Made by a program: the position numbers and the translations under genes. DNA of 64,000 nucleotides. It comes from Chryseobacterium paridis. Lineage in GTDB: Bacteria > Bacteroidota > Bacteroidia > Flavobacteriales > Weeksellaceae. The notes under the pieces were generated by a model. The model saw only the letters and a program-made list of their open reading frames with translations, made no database searches and was not told the DNA's origin. The stretch covers positions 1,783,390 through 1,847,389 of the forward strand of contig NZ_JAENHK010000010.1 of the NCBI RefSeq assembly GCF_016595215.1. Direction: 5' to 3'. This document shows, in pieces, positions 8,430-17,048 of the stretch (positions are counted from its first letter, which is position 1; every line of letters begins with the position of its first letter).

Positions 8430-9674
8430 TTAGAACTCTTTACAGAGTAAATGATCTTCTGTAATTAAACCCTCGACTTTAGACATTCGTGAGACAGCCT
8501 CTGCAGAACAGCTTGCATCTATAAAAACAGCATTGGCCAGGTCTCCTTTTTGTGGCCATTGTTGATTTCCTTTTTCATCTAGTGGGAGAATATTTTGAGT
8601 GGCAAATGCCAAAGTACGAGAAAGCTCCCATTCTGTTTCATAGCCATACAGTTCTGCAATTAAATTGGCTTTCTGCAACATGTTTCCAGATCCGAAAGTA
8701 CTCCAGTAGTCCTGTACGTTATCGTTTCCAATTAAAACATTGACACCATATTTTTTTAATGTGGGAATGGGCATAATTGTTCCCCTGAAAGGAACTGAAG
8801 AAGCAATTCCAACCTTGGCAGCAGCTAATCTTTCTGCAATATGTTCTGTTTCATTGGGTGAAAGATGCCCTAAAGCAAAAGCATGACTGATAAAAGTTTT
8901 TCCCTGAAGTCGTGGGTTCTCAATCACTTTATCAATTAAATAATTGATCGTTTTCATTCCCGATTCGCCGGATTCATGTAAATGAATGTCGATTCCCTTG
9001 TGATGGTCAATCGCCAGTTGGACAGTAAAATCGATTACTTTTTCAATATTCCCATCAATACTGTAAGGATCCAGCCCTCCTATGAAATCAACGCTCTTAA
9101 ATGCTGCGACTTCTTTCATGATAGAAGCAGAATCAGTATAATACAATCCATGTTGTGGAAAAGCCACTAATTCGGCTTTAAAAGAATCTTCTTTGTGTTG
9201 CAATGCCTTTTCTAAATTTTCTAATGACTTTAGCCCAGAAGTAGGATCCACATTAAAATGAGTTCTTGCATATGTTGTTCCATAGTTTTGCAGTAAAGAG
9301 ATCAGTTGTTCTGCCCTTTCAACCGAAGTCTTCAGAAGCTCGGGAATAATTTGCTGCTCATAAGCAATCATATCTTTCACGGTTTTCCTTTTAGGAGAAA
9401 GAGCCTGCCATGGTAGTCCATATAAGGTTTTATCTAAATGAACATGCATGTCTTTGAATGCAGGAAGCATTAGCTTTCCTTTTACATCAATCCCATTCGA
9501 TTGTATATCACTATTGGGTTTAATTGCTTTTATTTTCCCTTCTTCAATTTCAATACAAAACAGATCTGTTTTTGTTTTTATCACATCTTTGCCATCGTAT
9601 TCAAAACCGGTTTCCAAACGCACATTTTTTAATGTGTAGATTCCATTGGCAATTGACTTATATTCTGACTGCAT
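8430..9674 (-). CDS. Amidohydrolase, cytosine deaminase-like metallohydrolase (cytosolic paralogue)
   Basis: Metal-dependent hydrolase of 414 residues in the cytosine deaminase/AtzC-like branch of the amidohydrolase superfamily. Visible ligands and catalytic residues by comparison with E. coli cytosine deaminase: H77-V-H79 in DMHVHLDKT, H231 and E234 in HLHESGES (H-x-x-E), H264 in SHAF and D318 in GNDNVQDYW. No signal peptide is present, so it acts in the cytoplasm. It is clearly paralogous to the product of 10662-11996 along its whole length, sharing the opening KNVRLETGFEY and the closing CSAEAVSR. The substrate is unknown; N-heterocyclic ring or amide deamination is the family norm. An AraC regulator lies just upstream on the same strand. 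Confidence 0.8.
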   Translation of the reverse strand: MQSEYKSIANGIYTLKNVRLETGFEYDGKDVIKTKTDLFCIEIEEGKIKAIKPNSDIQSNGIDVKGKLMLPAFKDMHVHLDKTLYGLPWQALSPKRKTVKDMIAYEQQIIPELLKTSVERAEQLISLLQNYGTTYARTHFNVDPTSGLKSLENLEKALQHKEDSFKAELVAFPQHGLYYTDSASIMKEVAAFKSVDFIGGLDPYSIDGNIEKVIDFTVQLAIDHHKGIDIHLHESGESGMKTINYLIDKVIENPRLQGKTFISHAFALGHLSPNETEHIAERLAAAKVGIASSVPFRGTIMPIPTLKKYGVNVLIGNDNVQDYWSTFGSGNMLQKANLIAELYGYETEWELSRTLAFATQNILPLDEKGNQQWPQKGDLANAVFIDASCSAEAVSRMSKVEGLITEDHLLCKEF

Positions 9675-9691
9675 ACTTTGATTTTATATCA

Positions 9692-9699
9692 CAAAGTTA
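9692..9699 (-). promoter_or_regulatory. -7 element upstream of the cytosolic amidohydrolase
   Basis: Minus strand TAACTTTG, matching TAnnTTTG, 18 nt before ATG 9674. No TTG lies at the ideal distance (nearest spacing 27 nt), so this is a partial promoter match. Confidence 0.3.
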
Positions 9700-9753
9700 C
9701 CGCACCTCATTTAAAAAGAAGTGTATCAATCATATGATGCTTTGTATCAATTA

Positions 9754-10599
9754 TTACTCTTTGAATTGTGACGGAGTCATTCCCGTCTGAGCTTTGAAAA
9801 ACTTAGAAAAACTTGCATGGTCATAAAAACCCAGATCATAAACAATATCTTTCACAGACATTTCTGAGACCTTTAGCAAACGTTTTGCTTCAAGTAAAAT
9901 CCGATCCTGAATCAGAGAAGAGGCTGATGCGTTTAGATTCTTTCGGCTTACAATATTTAAATAATTAGCCGAAATACTCAGTTTTTCAGCGTAAAAAGAA
10001 ACAGAGCGTTCTTCTTTATAGTATTCATCTATAAGATGCAAAAATTTTGAAATAATAGGATTTGAATTAAAAGTTTCAAAATCATTAAATGTTCCTTCTA
10101 CAGATTTACTGATAAGCAAACCAATAACTTCGCCCCTTTTTTGTATCAGTTCCCAAAATATATTTTCCCCACTCAATGCACTTTGGATAGCTTTAAATTC
10201 ATACAGAAGCAATTGATGCATTGCTTCGGAAATTGTAATAACGGGATGGCTTTGATAATAGGAAATTGAGAACCTCAGTGCCGGGAGAAAACTTTCAAAC
10301 CACTGACGACTGATCATGAGCTGATATCCAACTGTCTCTTTTTCGATGATCCATTGGTGGACCTGTCCCGGAAAAACAAGATGGATGTGATTGTTTTCAA
10401 CCTCATATTCTATAAAATCAATGGTATGTGAGCCTTTCCCCTTTTCAAAAAGATTAATAATAAAAAAATCATGTTTATGCGGCTCATCAATTGATCTTTC
10501 TCCATGAAGTTCATTAAACAGCAGATTACAACCCAAAGATTGATCTTCACTAAACTCCTGAAGACCTAAAACGGGAAAGTAATCTGATTGCTGATTCAT
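9754..10599 (-). CDS. AraC-family transcriptional regulator
   Basis: Cytosolic regulator of 281 residues. The N-terminal half (about 1-170) is a cupin-like sensing domain beginning with HKHDFFIINLFEKGKGSHTI and a LVFPGQVHQW strand, as in AraC proteins that bind small ligands. The C-terminal half has two helix-turn-helix motifs: LSISANYLNIVSRKN and the signature DIVYDLGFYDHASFSKFFKA ahead of TGMTPSQFK. It lies between the two paralogous amidohydrolase genes on the same strand, so it very likely controls one or both in response to their substrate or product. A 9-bp inverted repeat immediately upstream (10611-10636) is a candidate operator. Confidence 0.85.
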   Translation of the reverse strand: MNQQSDYFPVLGLQEFSEDQSLGCNLLFNELHGERSIDEPHKHDFFIINLFEKGKGSHTIDFIEYEVENNHIHLVFPGQVHQWIIEKETVGYQLMISRQWFESFLPALRFSISYYQSHPVITISEAMHQLLLYEFKAIQSALSGENIFWELIQKRGEVIGLLISKSVEGTFNDFETFNSNPIISKFLHLIDEYYKEERSVSFYAEKLSISANYLNIVSRKNLNASASSLIQDRILLEAKRLLKVSEMSVKDIVYDLGFYDHASFSKFFKAQTGMTPSQFKE

Positions 10600-10610
10600 T
10601 CTATTCTTAT

Positions 10611-10636
10611 AATTTACTTCCTAAAATAAGTAAATT
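10611..10636. promoter_or_regulatory. Inverted repeat upstream of the AraC-family gene
   Basis: Perfect 9-bp arms AATTTACTT (10611-10619) and AAGTAAATT (10628-10636) with an 8-nt spacer, in the 62-bp gap between the exported amidohydrolase gene and the AraC gene. It lacks a terminator-like T-run and GC-rich stem, so an operator is more likely than a terminator. Confidence 0.35.
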
Positions 10637-10661
10637 TTATGAGAGTGAATGATGAACCTTA

Positions 10662-11996
10662 TTAAAAAACAACATTCCCCTGATGAATCAGAGATTCTAC
10701 TTGAGATATCCTTGAAACAGCCTCCGCAGAACAGCTTGCATTGAGAAATACAAGATTAGCATCATCTCCTTTTTTAGGCCATTGCTGATTTCCTTTGTCG
10801 TCCAATGGAAGAATATTTCCTGTTGCCAGCTTCAAACTTCTTGATAATAAAAACTCTGTTGAATATCCGTACAATTGAGCCATTAAATTCGCTTTCTGTA
10901 GCACGCTTCCTGTTCCAAAAGTATTCCAGTGATCAACAATACTGTCATTACCCGTTAAAACAGTTACATTATGTTTATACAAAGTAGGAATCGGCATAAT
11001 AAGACTTCCAAAAGGAATGGTGGAAACGATTCCTATTTGGGCATTTGCTAACTTTTCAGCGACCTCTTCCTGTTTAGGTTTATCAAGTTTTCCTAATATA
11101 AAACAATGGCTTAGGTAAGTTTTTCCTTTAAGGGAAGGATTTTCAGTAACTTTATCAATAAGGTATTCAACGGTTTTCAAACCGGATTCTCCCAATTCAT
11201 GCAAATGAATATCAATTCCTTTTTGATGATCCAATGCAAGCTGAACCGTAAAGTCAATTGTTTTTTCAATATTACCATCGATTGTAAAGGGATCTACTCC
11301 ACCAATAAAATCAATATCCATAGCTGCAGCCTCTTTCAGATAAGGTACTGAATCTGTATAAAAAACTCCATGCTGAGGAAAAGCAACCAATTCTGCTCCA
11401 AAAGTTTTCTTTTTGTTCTCCAGTGCTTTTTGCAGATTTTTCAGAGAATCCAACTTTGAAGTAGGTTCTATATTCACATGACTTCGTGCAAAAGAAGTTC
11501 CTTTAGACTGCAGTAGTTCTATCATTTTTTCCGCTTTAAAAGTTGAATTTTTCAACATTTCCGGAAGTATCTTCTGTTCTAAAGCAATCATCCCTTTTAC
11601 CCCACCAGTTCTTTTTTTAATAGCCTGCCAATGGTCGCCATAAAAGGTTTTATCTAAATGAATATGCATATCCTTAAAAGCAGGAAGCATTAGGAACCCT
11701 TTAGCATCAATTGCTTTAGCATTTGGTTGATTGGGAGATATTGTACTTATTTTTCCATTTTCTATTTCAATGAAGAACAAATCCGTTTTTGTTGAAATGG
11801 CCTCACCTTCTTCATATTCAAAGCCGGTTTCCAAACGTACATTTTTCAGACCCAGTTTCCCTTTTACCAAATGAGGATTAGTCTCGGAAAATAAACTTGC
11901 AGCTTTCATTGAACCTGAAGCTAAAGTTAATCCTGCCATTGCCAAAGCAGAAGTCTTGATGAAGTCTTTACGTGATATGTCGTTTGAAATGTTCAT
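10662..11996 (-). CDS. Amidohydrolase, cytosine deaminase-like, with Tat-like signal (exported paralogue)
   Basis: Protein of 444 residues, paralogous to the 414-residue amidohydrolase but with about 40 extra N-terminal residues. These read as a twin-arginine-type signal: SRKDFIKTSALAMAGLTLAS, in which the second Arg is Lys, a tolerated but weaker variant. Metal-site motifs are kept: HIHLDKTFYG, HLHELGESG, SHCFILG and GNDSIVDHW. It therefore probably catalyses the same kind of deamination or amide hydrolysis in the periplasm, folded before export with its metal. The downstream AraC gene and cytosolic paralogue suggest one pathway split over two compartments. Substrate unknown. Confidence 0.78.
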   Translation of the reverse strand: MNISNDISRKDFIKTSALAMAGLTLASGSMKAASLFSETNPHLVKGKLGLKNVRLETGFEYEEGEAISTKTDLFFIEIENGKISTISPNQPNAKAIDAKGFLMLPAFKDMHIHLDKTFYGDHWQAIKKRTGGVKGMIALEQKILPEMLKNSTFKAEKMIELLQSKGTSFARSHVNIEPTSKLDSLKNLQKALENKKKTFGAELVAFPQHGVFYTDSVPYLKEAAAMDIDFIGGVDPFTIDGNIEKTIDFTVQLALDHQKGIDIHLHELGESGLKTVEYLIDKVTENPSLKGKTYLSHCFILGKLDKPKQEEVAEKLANAQIGIVSTIPFGSLIMPIPTLYKHNVTVLTGNDSIVDHWNTFGTGSVLQKANLMAQLYGYSTEFLLSRSLKLATGNILPLDDKGNQQWPKKGDDANLVFLNASCSAEAVSRISQVESLIHQGNVVF

Positions 11997-12013
11997 GCCT
12001 AATTTATTTATTA

Positions 12014-12021
12014 CAAAATTA
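12014..12021 (-). promoter_or_regulatory. -7 element of the amidohydrolase/AraC cluster
   Basis: Minus strand TAATTTTG (TAnnTTTG) 18 nt upstream of ATG 11996. No clear TTG at 17-23 nt; partial match only. Confidence 0.3.
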
Positions 12022-12103
12022 GAAAGAACTCATATAAAGAATGGGTATCGATTATAACAACATCAGTATGATTTATTTGAATTATGGTTTTCTCTTTGTA
12101 ATA

Positions 12104-12136
12104 AAAAAGGACCAGATTAAAAACCTGGTCCTTTTT
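12104..12136 (-). terminator. Terminator downstream of hemL
   Basis: AAAAAGGACCAG (12104-12115) pairs perfectly with CTGGTCCTTTTT (12125-12136) around a 9-nt loop. It lies 21 bp beyond the hemL stop and is followed by T-rich sequence on the minus strand. Confidence 0.8.
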
Positions 12137-12156
12137 ATTTTTACTTTTAAATACAA

Positions 12157-13440
12157 TTAAGAATATTCAAATTTCCTTACTGCTTCCAAGGTCATATCAA
12201 TTTCTCTATCTTTAATAGCATCACTGATGAAATAGGTTTCATAACCACTTGGTGGAAGATAAATTCCATTGCTTAGCATTTGATGGAAAAAATTATTGAA
12301 TAAAGAATGATTAGCCTCTTGAGCTTCATCAAAATTCGAAACTCTATTGATATGAAAGAAAACAGACATCATAGATCCTTTTCTGTTGATTTTATGAGCA
12401 ATCCCTTTTTCATTTAAAATTTTTCCAATTTCAAAATCCAAAGTTTCTGTTGTCTTATTAATTCCTTCGAAGAAGTTCTGGTCGCTTTTGATCAATTGAA
12501 GTGTTTTTAACCCTGCTCTCATTGCTAATGGATTACCACTTAACGTTCCCGCCTGATACACTCCACCTTTTGGAGCCAGATGATCCATAATTTCATTTCG
12601 TCCTGCAAAAGCTCCTACCGGAAGACCACCTCCAATTACTTTCCCATAAGTTACCAAATCAGCCTTTACGTTGTATAATTCCTGAGCTCCTCCAAAAGCC
12701 AATCTGAAACCAGTCATTACCTCATCAAAAATTAATAAAGCACCATTCTCATCACAGATTTTTCTTAAGTTTTGTAGAAAGTTATTTTCAGGAAGAACAC
12801 AACCCATATTTCCGGCAACCGGTTCAATAATTATTGCAGCAATCTCTCCCTGATTGTGACGGAACAAGTCTTCTACTTGTTCAAAATCATTGTATCTTGC
12901 TAAAAGGGTATCCTTTGCCGTTCCTTGAGTTACTCCCGGAGAATTTGGATTTCCAAAAGTTGCAGCACCACTTCCTGCTTTGATTAAAAATGAATCTGAA
13001 TGGCCATGATAGCATCCTTCAAACTTCACAATCTTATCTCTTCCTGTATATCCTCTTGCCAATCTGATTGCACTCATACAAGCCTCAGTTCCTGAAGAAA
13101 CCATTCTGATCTGATCAATATTAGGAACATTTTCTACAATGAATTTTGCAATTTCCGTTTCCAGTTCTGTTGGCGCACCAAAGGAGAACCCCTTTTCAGC
13201 TTGCAATTTTAATTCCTCTAAAACCTCAGGATGCGTATGTCCAAGAATAGCAGGACCCCATGAATTGATATAGTCAACATAGGTATTATTATCTTCATCT
13301 GTAAGATAGGCACCTTTTGCAGATTTCATAAAAACAGGAACTCCTCCCACTGATTTGAATGCACGAACCGGAGAATTTACTCCACCTGGAATGTATTTGT
13401 AAGCTTCTTCAAATAAAGCTGAACTTCTTTGATATTTCAT
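12157..13440 (-). CDS. hemL: Glutamate-1-semialdehyde 2,1-aminomutase
   Basis: PLP enzyme of the C5 tetrapyrrole pathway, converting glutamate-1-semialdehyde to 5-aminolevulinate in the cytosol. At 427 residues it matches the family length. Visible features: the start EEAYKYIPGGVNSPVRAF, the phosphate-binding SSGTEA (115-120), YHGHSD (144-149), the cofactor Asp239 in FDEVMTGFR and the Schiff-base Lys267 in TYGKVIGGGLPVGAF. It is the last gene of a minus-strand run with the WG-repeat, glucosaminidase and ACC deaminase-like genes (gaps of 8-21 bp) and ends at a strong terminator. Its heme product also feeds the heme oxygenase and cytochrome b encoded elsewhere in the window. Confidence 0.97.
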   Translation of the reverse strand: MKYQRSSALFEEAYKYIPGGVNSPVRAFKSVGGVPVFMKSAKGAYLTDEDNNTYVDYINSWGPAILGHTHPEVLEELKLQAEKGFSFGAPTELETEIAKFIVENVPNIDQIRMVSSGTEACMSAIRLARGYTGRDKIVKFEGCYHGHSDSFLIKAGSGAATFGNPNSPGVTQGTAKDTLLARYNDFEQVEDLFRHNQGEIAAIIIEPVAGNMGCVLPENNFLQNLRKICDENGALLIFDEVMTGFRLAFGGAQELYNVKADLVTYGKVIGGGLPVGAFAGRNEIMDHLAPKGGVYQAGTLSGNPLAMRAGLKTLQLIKSDQNFFEGINKTTETLDFEIGKILNEKGIAHKINRKGSMMSVFFHINRVSNFDEAQEANHSLFNNFFHQMLSNGIYLPPSGYETYFISDAIKDREIDMTLEAVRKFEYS

Positions 13441-13461
13441 TTTCTATTTTTTCTTTATTAT

Positions 13462-14433
13462 TTAACCCTCAAAATAAAGGGTTCCATCTTCTCCCGCATA
13501 ATTTTTTTGTCCATCAACTATTTTATAATATAGTTGAAAAGGATATCCATTTTTAAATATTTCTTCACCCACATTATACTGCCCATCCAAAAGTTTACTA
13601 TTTGGCAAGATCGTTTTATACAATAAACTATTTGGATTAGTTGGATCTGGCTCAGAAAGGACCACTAATCTGTATCCATCAAATAGAGCAATTGAATGAT
13701 ACTTAATCGGATAAACTTCTTTGGAATTCTCATCTACCAATCCAAAAAGGTGTGTAGAGTTTGTTGTAAATACATAAGGCTTTTTATTATAAAATTGCCA
13801 GCCAACATGCGCTACTTCTGTTGTATTTAAAAATATTTTCTTGATCTGAGGAATATAAATACCCACAAAATTATCTTTTGCCTGAATCTCAATAAAATTC
13901 CTTTTAAAATCTAGAAAATAGGTATCTTCATTATCATATGGTTTCAACATTGTAAGATCCTCATCATCCAAATCCTCCCAGCTCATCTTCACTTCTTTCT
14001 GCTTACCTTCTTGTAATCTTGATCCTCCCCAACTATCGCCTATTGGTGCTCGTGCCGATTCTATGTACTTATCCAGCTTCATCTTTGTCTTGACCGAATA
14101 ATAATAACGATCCCATCCATCAAATACAATGTAATTTTCTCCTTGTATAATAATCGGTGTCCCTTCTGATATAAAAGGCATTATCTGAATTCCATTTTTG
14201 TCAATGATCCCGAATTTACCATTTTGCTCTGCATGAAATCCACCAACTGAATGATCATAGGAACTAATACTGTAATATTGCGGCTGAACTATTATCCGCT
14301 TAGACGAATCACATAATCCCCACATCTTTCCTCTTCTATAAGGAATATAATCCAGTTCTTGCGAAAAAATTTTACATGATATGAATAATAAAAATACCGC
14401 GAGATATTTAAAATTCACATGGAGTACCTTCAT
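13462..14433 (-). CDS. WG-repeat-containing secreted protein
   Basis: Protein of 323 residues with a signal peptide (MKVLHVNFKYLAVFLLFISC...FSQ). Cleavage could be after Gln25, or Cys20 could be lipidated. It contains several WG-type repeats, each a short beta hairpin with a W/F-G core: KMWGLCDSSKRIIVQPQY (about 36-53), KFGIIDKNGIQIMP (about 76-89) and HLFGLVDENSKEVYPIKY. Such repeats form beta structures with unknown ligands and are common in Bacteroidota envelope proteins. It lies 14 bp downstream of the glucosaminidase stop and 21 bp upstream of hemL, so it is in the same operon. No catalytic motif is visible. Confidence 0.75.
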   Translation of the reverse strand: MKVLHVNFKYLAVFLLFISCKIFSQELDYIPYRRGKMWGLCDSSKRIIVQPQYYSISSYDHSVGGFHAEQNGKFGIIDKNGIQIMPFISEGTPIIIQGENYIVFDGWDRYYYSVKTKMKLDKYIESARAPIGDSWGGSRLQEGKQKEVKMSWEDLDDEDLTMLKPYDNEDTYFLDFKRNFIEIQAKDNFVGIYIPQIKKIFLNTTEVAHVGWQFYNKKPYVFTTNSTHLFGLVDENSKEVYPIKYHSIALFDGYRLVVLSEPDPTNPNSLLYKTILPNSKLLDGQYNVGEEIFKNGYPFQLYYKIVDGQKNYAGEDGTLYFEG

Positions 14434-14447
14434 GGATTGATTGAATA

Positions 14448-15500
14448 TTAATTTCTAGGCTTTTTATCGATCAGATAAATCAACTGTCCCGGAGAAGGCT
14501 GCTGCCCTTCATCCATTCTGTTTTTCGCATATAGTTTATGCAACTTGATTCCGAATTTTTGTGCAATGTCATGCATATCTTCTCCCGATTCGGCTTTATA
14601 AATAGCTGTATTTCCGGTTGAGTTTTTCGATTCCAGAAATACAATTTCGTTTTTCCTCAACGTAGTACCTTCCAGCTCATTCCATTTGATCAACCTACCT
14701 TCACTTACCTTGAATTTATTGGCAATGTATTTCACATCAGTATCTTCAGGAATAACGATATATTTCAGACCATCATTAGGATGACTTTTTATTAAAATTG
14801 AATTTAAAATTTCAGCTTTTGTTTTAATCCTCTCTACCCTTTTCTGCTGTTGTGCGTAAGAAGTTTGCTTATAAGGAACACTTACAGTAACAGGATCTTT
14901 CTTTGTAACCTTTGATGGCTCCAGCTGTGCCATAAAAGTTCTGTCATCTTTTAAATCAGGATATAAACTTAATACAGCATAAAGAACTTCTCTGGAATTG
15001 GTATTATCAAATTCATACAATTTATATCTTTCAATTTTACCAATAAGAATAGATGCATAGCGAGGATTGGTTGCATATCCAGCCTTTTTAAGACCATATG
15101 CCCAGGCTCTGTAATCCTTCATGTCCAGATTGAAGAGGTTTGTATAGTATTTTCTTGTTGATAAAAATATGGAGTGATCTTCATAAGATTGTCTCGGATC
15201 ATCATATACTCTGAAGCATTCATTAGGTGCATCATCAGTATGCTTCATGGTTTTACCCGTCCAATCTTCTTTACATTTTATCCCAAAGTGATTTTTCCCT
15301 TCCTGAGCCAATCTGCTTTGCCCCCCTCCGGTTTCCAGAAGTCCCTGAGCAAGAGTAATAGAAGCAGGAATCTTATACTTTTCCATTTCTTCTACTGCAT
15401 ATTGAGCGAATTTTTGAATGTATTGGTCTTCAGTAGCCCAGGTCTGAGCTGAGAATTTTGATAAAACTAAAAGGCTTATTAGTAAGAAAAGTCTTTTCAT
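14448..15500 (-). CDS. Glucosaminidase-domain peptidoglycan hydrolase with two LysM domains
   Basis: Exported cell-wall hydrolase of 350 residues. It has a signal peptide MKRLFLLISLLVLSKFSA, a GH73/FlgJ-like N-acetylglucosaminidase domain (about 22-165) with catalytic Glu56 in AQGLLETGGG and the family motif NHFGIKC, a basic linker, then two C-terminal LysM repeats (about 237-282, and 300-347 starting YKAESGEDMHDIAQKFG) that bind peptidoglycan glycan. It cuts beta-1,4 GlcNAc-MurNAc linkages during wall growth or remodelling. I start at ATG 15500; a TTG three codons upstream also keeps frame. It lies 8 bp from the ACC deaminase-like gene in a tight operon. Confidence 0.9.
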   Translation of the reverse strand: MKRLFLLISLLVLSKFSAQTWATEDQYIQKFAQYAVEEMEKYKIPASITLAQGLLETGGGQSRLAQEGKNHFGIKCKEDWTGKTMKHTDDAPNECFRVYDDPRQSYEDHSIFLSTRKYYTNLFNLDMKDYRAWAYGLKKAGYATNPRYASILIGKIERYKLYEFDNTNSREVLYAVLSLYPDLKDDRTFMAQLEPSKVTKKDPVTVSVPYKQTSYAQQQKRVERIKTKAEILNSILIKSHPNDGLKYIVIPEDTDVKYIANKFKVSEGRLIKWNELEGTTLRKNEIVFLESKNSTGNTAIYKAESGEDMHDIAQKFGIKLHKLYAKNRMDEGQQPSPGQLIYLIDKKPRN

Positions 15501-15517
15501 GTTTTTCAATTTTTACT

Positions 15518-16426
15518 TTATATAATTAATTTTCTATTCTGTTTTTCTAAGAGCATATTAGCTCCTTCAATCCCTTGTAATCCTCCGGTGTGGAAGCACA
15601 AAATTTTGCTCTCTTCTGGAAAATACCCTTCATCTATTAGTTCGAAAACCCTTTGCATCATCTTTCCCGTATAAATCGGTTCAAGAGGAATATCATATTT
15701 CTCTTTAAAATCATTAATAAAACGGATGTTGTCATTCTTTATTTTACCATAACCTCCGAAACTAGAATTTATTAGATTGTAGTTTTTCTTTAAGGTTAAT
15801 TGATCGATTGTATTTTCTAAAGAAGAATCGTCTACTGCTTTAAAACCTATAACTTTCTGATTCTCTTCACAAAATTTCGAAATACCTGCAATTGTTCCTC
15901 CAGTTCCAACTGCGGTGCAAAGATAATCAAAATCTTTTGTTTCATTATTGAGCATCATTTTTATCCCCTGAACGGCATCTTCATTAGTTCCACCTTCAGG
16001 AACAATTAAAGCATTAGGGAATTCCTGTTGTAAAAACTCGGACAATTTCTCTTTATTACGATATTCTTCACGGGACACAAATTTTAAATTCATTCCGTTT
16101 CTAAATGCAAAAACTAAAGTTGGATTGTCCCGCCATTTTTCATGGAGTTCCTCACCTCTTATAATTCCTACTGTTCGAACACCTGATAATTTTCCTACCG
16201 CAGACACCGCAGAAATATGATTGGAATAAGCACCACCAAATGTAATGATCATTGGATTTTCAATTTCTTTTTCCAGATAAGCATTTACATTATGAAAAAG
16301 TTTCCAATATTTATTTCCGGAAATAAGAGGATGCACAAGGTCTTCTCTCTTCATGAAAAGCTTAATATTTTTATCAACGGATATTTCCTGAATGGGAACA
16401 GGATCAGTAGGAATCTGTAATATCAT
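15518..16426 (-). CDS. 1-Aminocyclopropane-1-carboxylate deaminase / D-cysteine desulfhydrase family protein
   Basis: PLP-dependent fold-type II enzyme of 302 residues. The Schiff-base Lys39 lies in SGNKYWKL and the ACC deaminase-like GGAYSNHISA motif covers S68-N69-H70. A glycine-rich phosphate loop (TAVGTGGTIAG) follows. Family members either open the ACC ring or release H2S and pyruvate from D-cysteine; sequence alone does not separate these, and D-cysteine or D-amino acid detoxification is the more usual role outside plant-associated strains. It is the first gene of the run leading to hemL; the same order (ACC deaminase-like, glucosaminidase, hemL) is plausible conserved synteny in this group. 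Confidence 0.88.
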   Translation of the reverse strand: MILQIPTDPVPIQEISVDKNIKLFMKREDLVHPLISGNKYWKLFHNVNAYLEKEIENPMIITFGGAYSNHISAVSAVGKLSGVRTVGIIRGEELHEKWRDNPTLVFAFRNGMNLKFVSREEYRNKEKLSEFLQQEFPNALIVPEGGTNEDAVQGIKMMLNNETKDFDYLCTAVGTGGTIAGISKFCEENQKVIGFKAVDDSSLENTIDQLTLKKNYNLINSSFGGYGKIKNDNIRFINDFKEKYDIPLEPIYTGKMMQRVFELIDEGYFPEESKILCFHTGGLQGIEGANMLLEKQNRKLII

Positions 16427-16499
16427 TTATTCTGATGGGACTAATGCAGCAAAATTACCATTTTAAAACAGTATTATCTTTTTAATAATATATATACTC

Positions 16500-16826
16500 C
16501 TATAAATATTTTCGAAAGTTCCATAGTTTTCTTTTTTTAAGATAACTAAAATCATCTTCCATTGCATAAGCCTCTTTCTCAAACGATATATTTCGATAAG
16601 CCAGGTAAGCATCTTTCAATTTAAAAAAATGATAATAATATTCTATCACATAGAAAATATAAAAGAAAATAATCAACAATTCTAATTGTTGTCTTAAATG
16701 AATTTTTTCGTGATTAATCAATACATTATTTTCCTTATCTTCGGGTTTTCTTACGAAGATAAAAGGAAACAGAGCGATGCCATTAATTTTTAATTTTTTT
16801 AATGGTTTTTGGCACACAATTATCAT
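16500..16826 (-). CDS. Small membrane protein with a zincin-like HEKIH motif
   Basis: Protein of 108 residues. It contains H39-E40-K-I-H43 (a match to HExxH) in INHEKIHLRQQLELL, directly before a hydrophobic helix (about 49-66), and a later FEKEAY (residues 82-87) that could give the third metal ligand, as in M56/BlaR1-like or minigluzincin peptidases. It is far shorter than those peptidases and has one clear membrane segment. Function is unknown; it could be a degenerate protease or an independent small-zincin family. Its ATG (16826) lies 39 bp from the divergent DUF5522 gene start. Confidence 0.6.
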   Translation of the reverse strand: MIIVCQKPLKKLKINGIALFPFIFVRKPEDKENNVLINHEKIHLRQQLELLIIFFYIFYVIEYYYHFFKLKDAYLAYRNISFEKEAYAMEDDFSYLKKRKLWNFRKYL

Positions 16827-16864
16827 GATAACAAATATAAATGTTTTTGATCAAGATTTAACTT

Positions 16865-17047
16865 ATGGCTCATTTTGACATCAAAGAACACGAAGACTTT
16901 TACTATAATGAACAAGGATATAAAGTCTTCACAGAAAAGTTTCATCTGAAGCGAGGATATTGTTGTAAGAGTGGCTGTAGACATTGTCCTTACGGATACG
17001 ATAAAAAGACCGATACTTTTATTAAAAACGATAAAAAAAATAAATAA
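16865..17047 (+). CDS. DUF5522-family small Cys-rich protein
   Basis: Protein of 60 residues with a conserved Cys cluster at the C-terminal third: C33-C34, C38 and C41 in GYCCKSGCRHCPYGYDKK, typical of DUF5522. The spacing suggests a metal or Fe-S site, but no function is established. Lysine-rich tail. The stop is followed one base later by the ATG of the lipoprotein gene at 17049, so the two are cotranscribed. Confidence 0.8.
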   Translation: MAHFDIKEHEDFYYNEQGYKVFTEKFHLKRGYCCKSGCRHCPYGYDKKTDTFIKNDKKNK

Positions 17048-17048
17048 A

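Noticed and set aside
16971..17048. Upstream extension of the DUF4136 lipoprotein frame
   Set aside because: Overlaps the DUF5522 gene and would hide the lipoprotein signal that starts at 17049.
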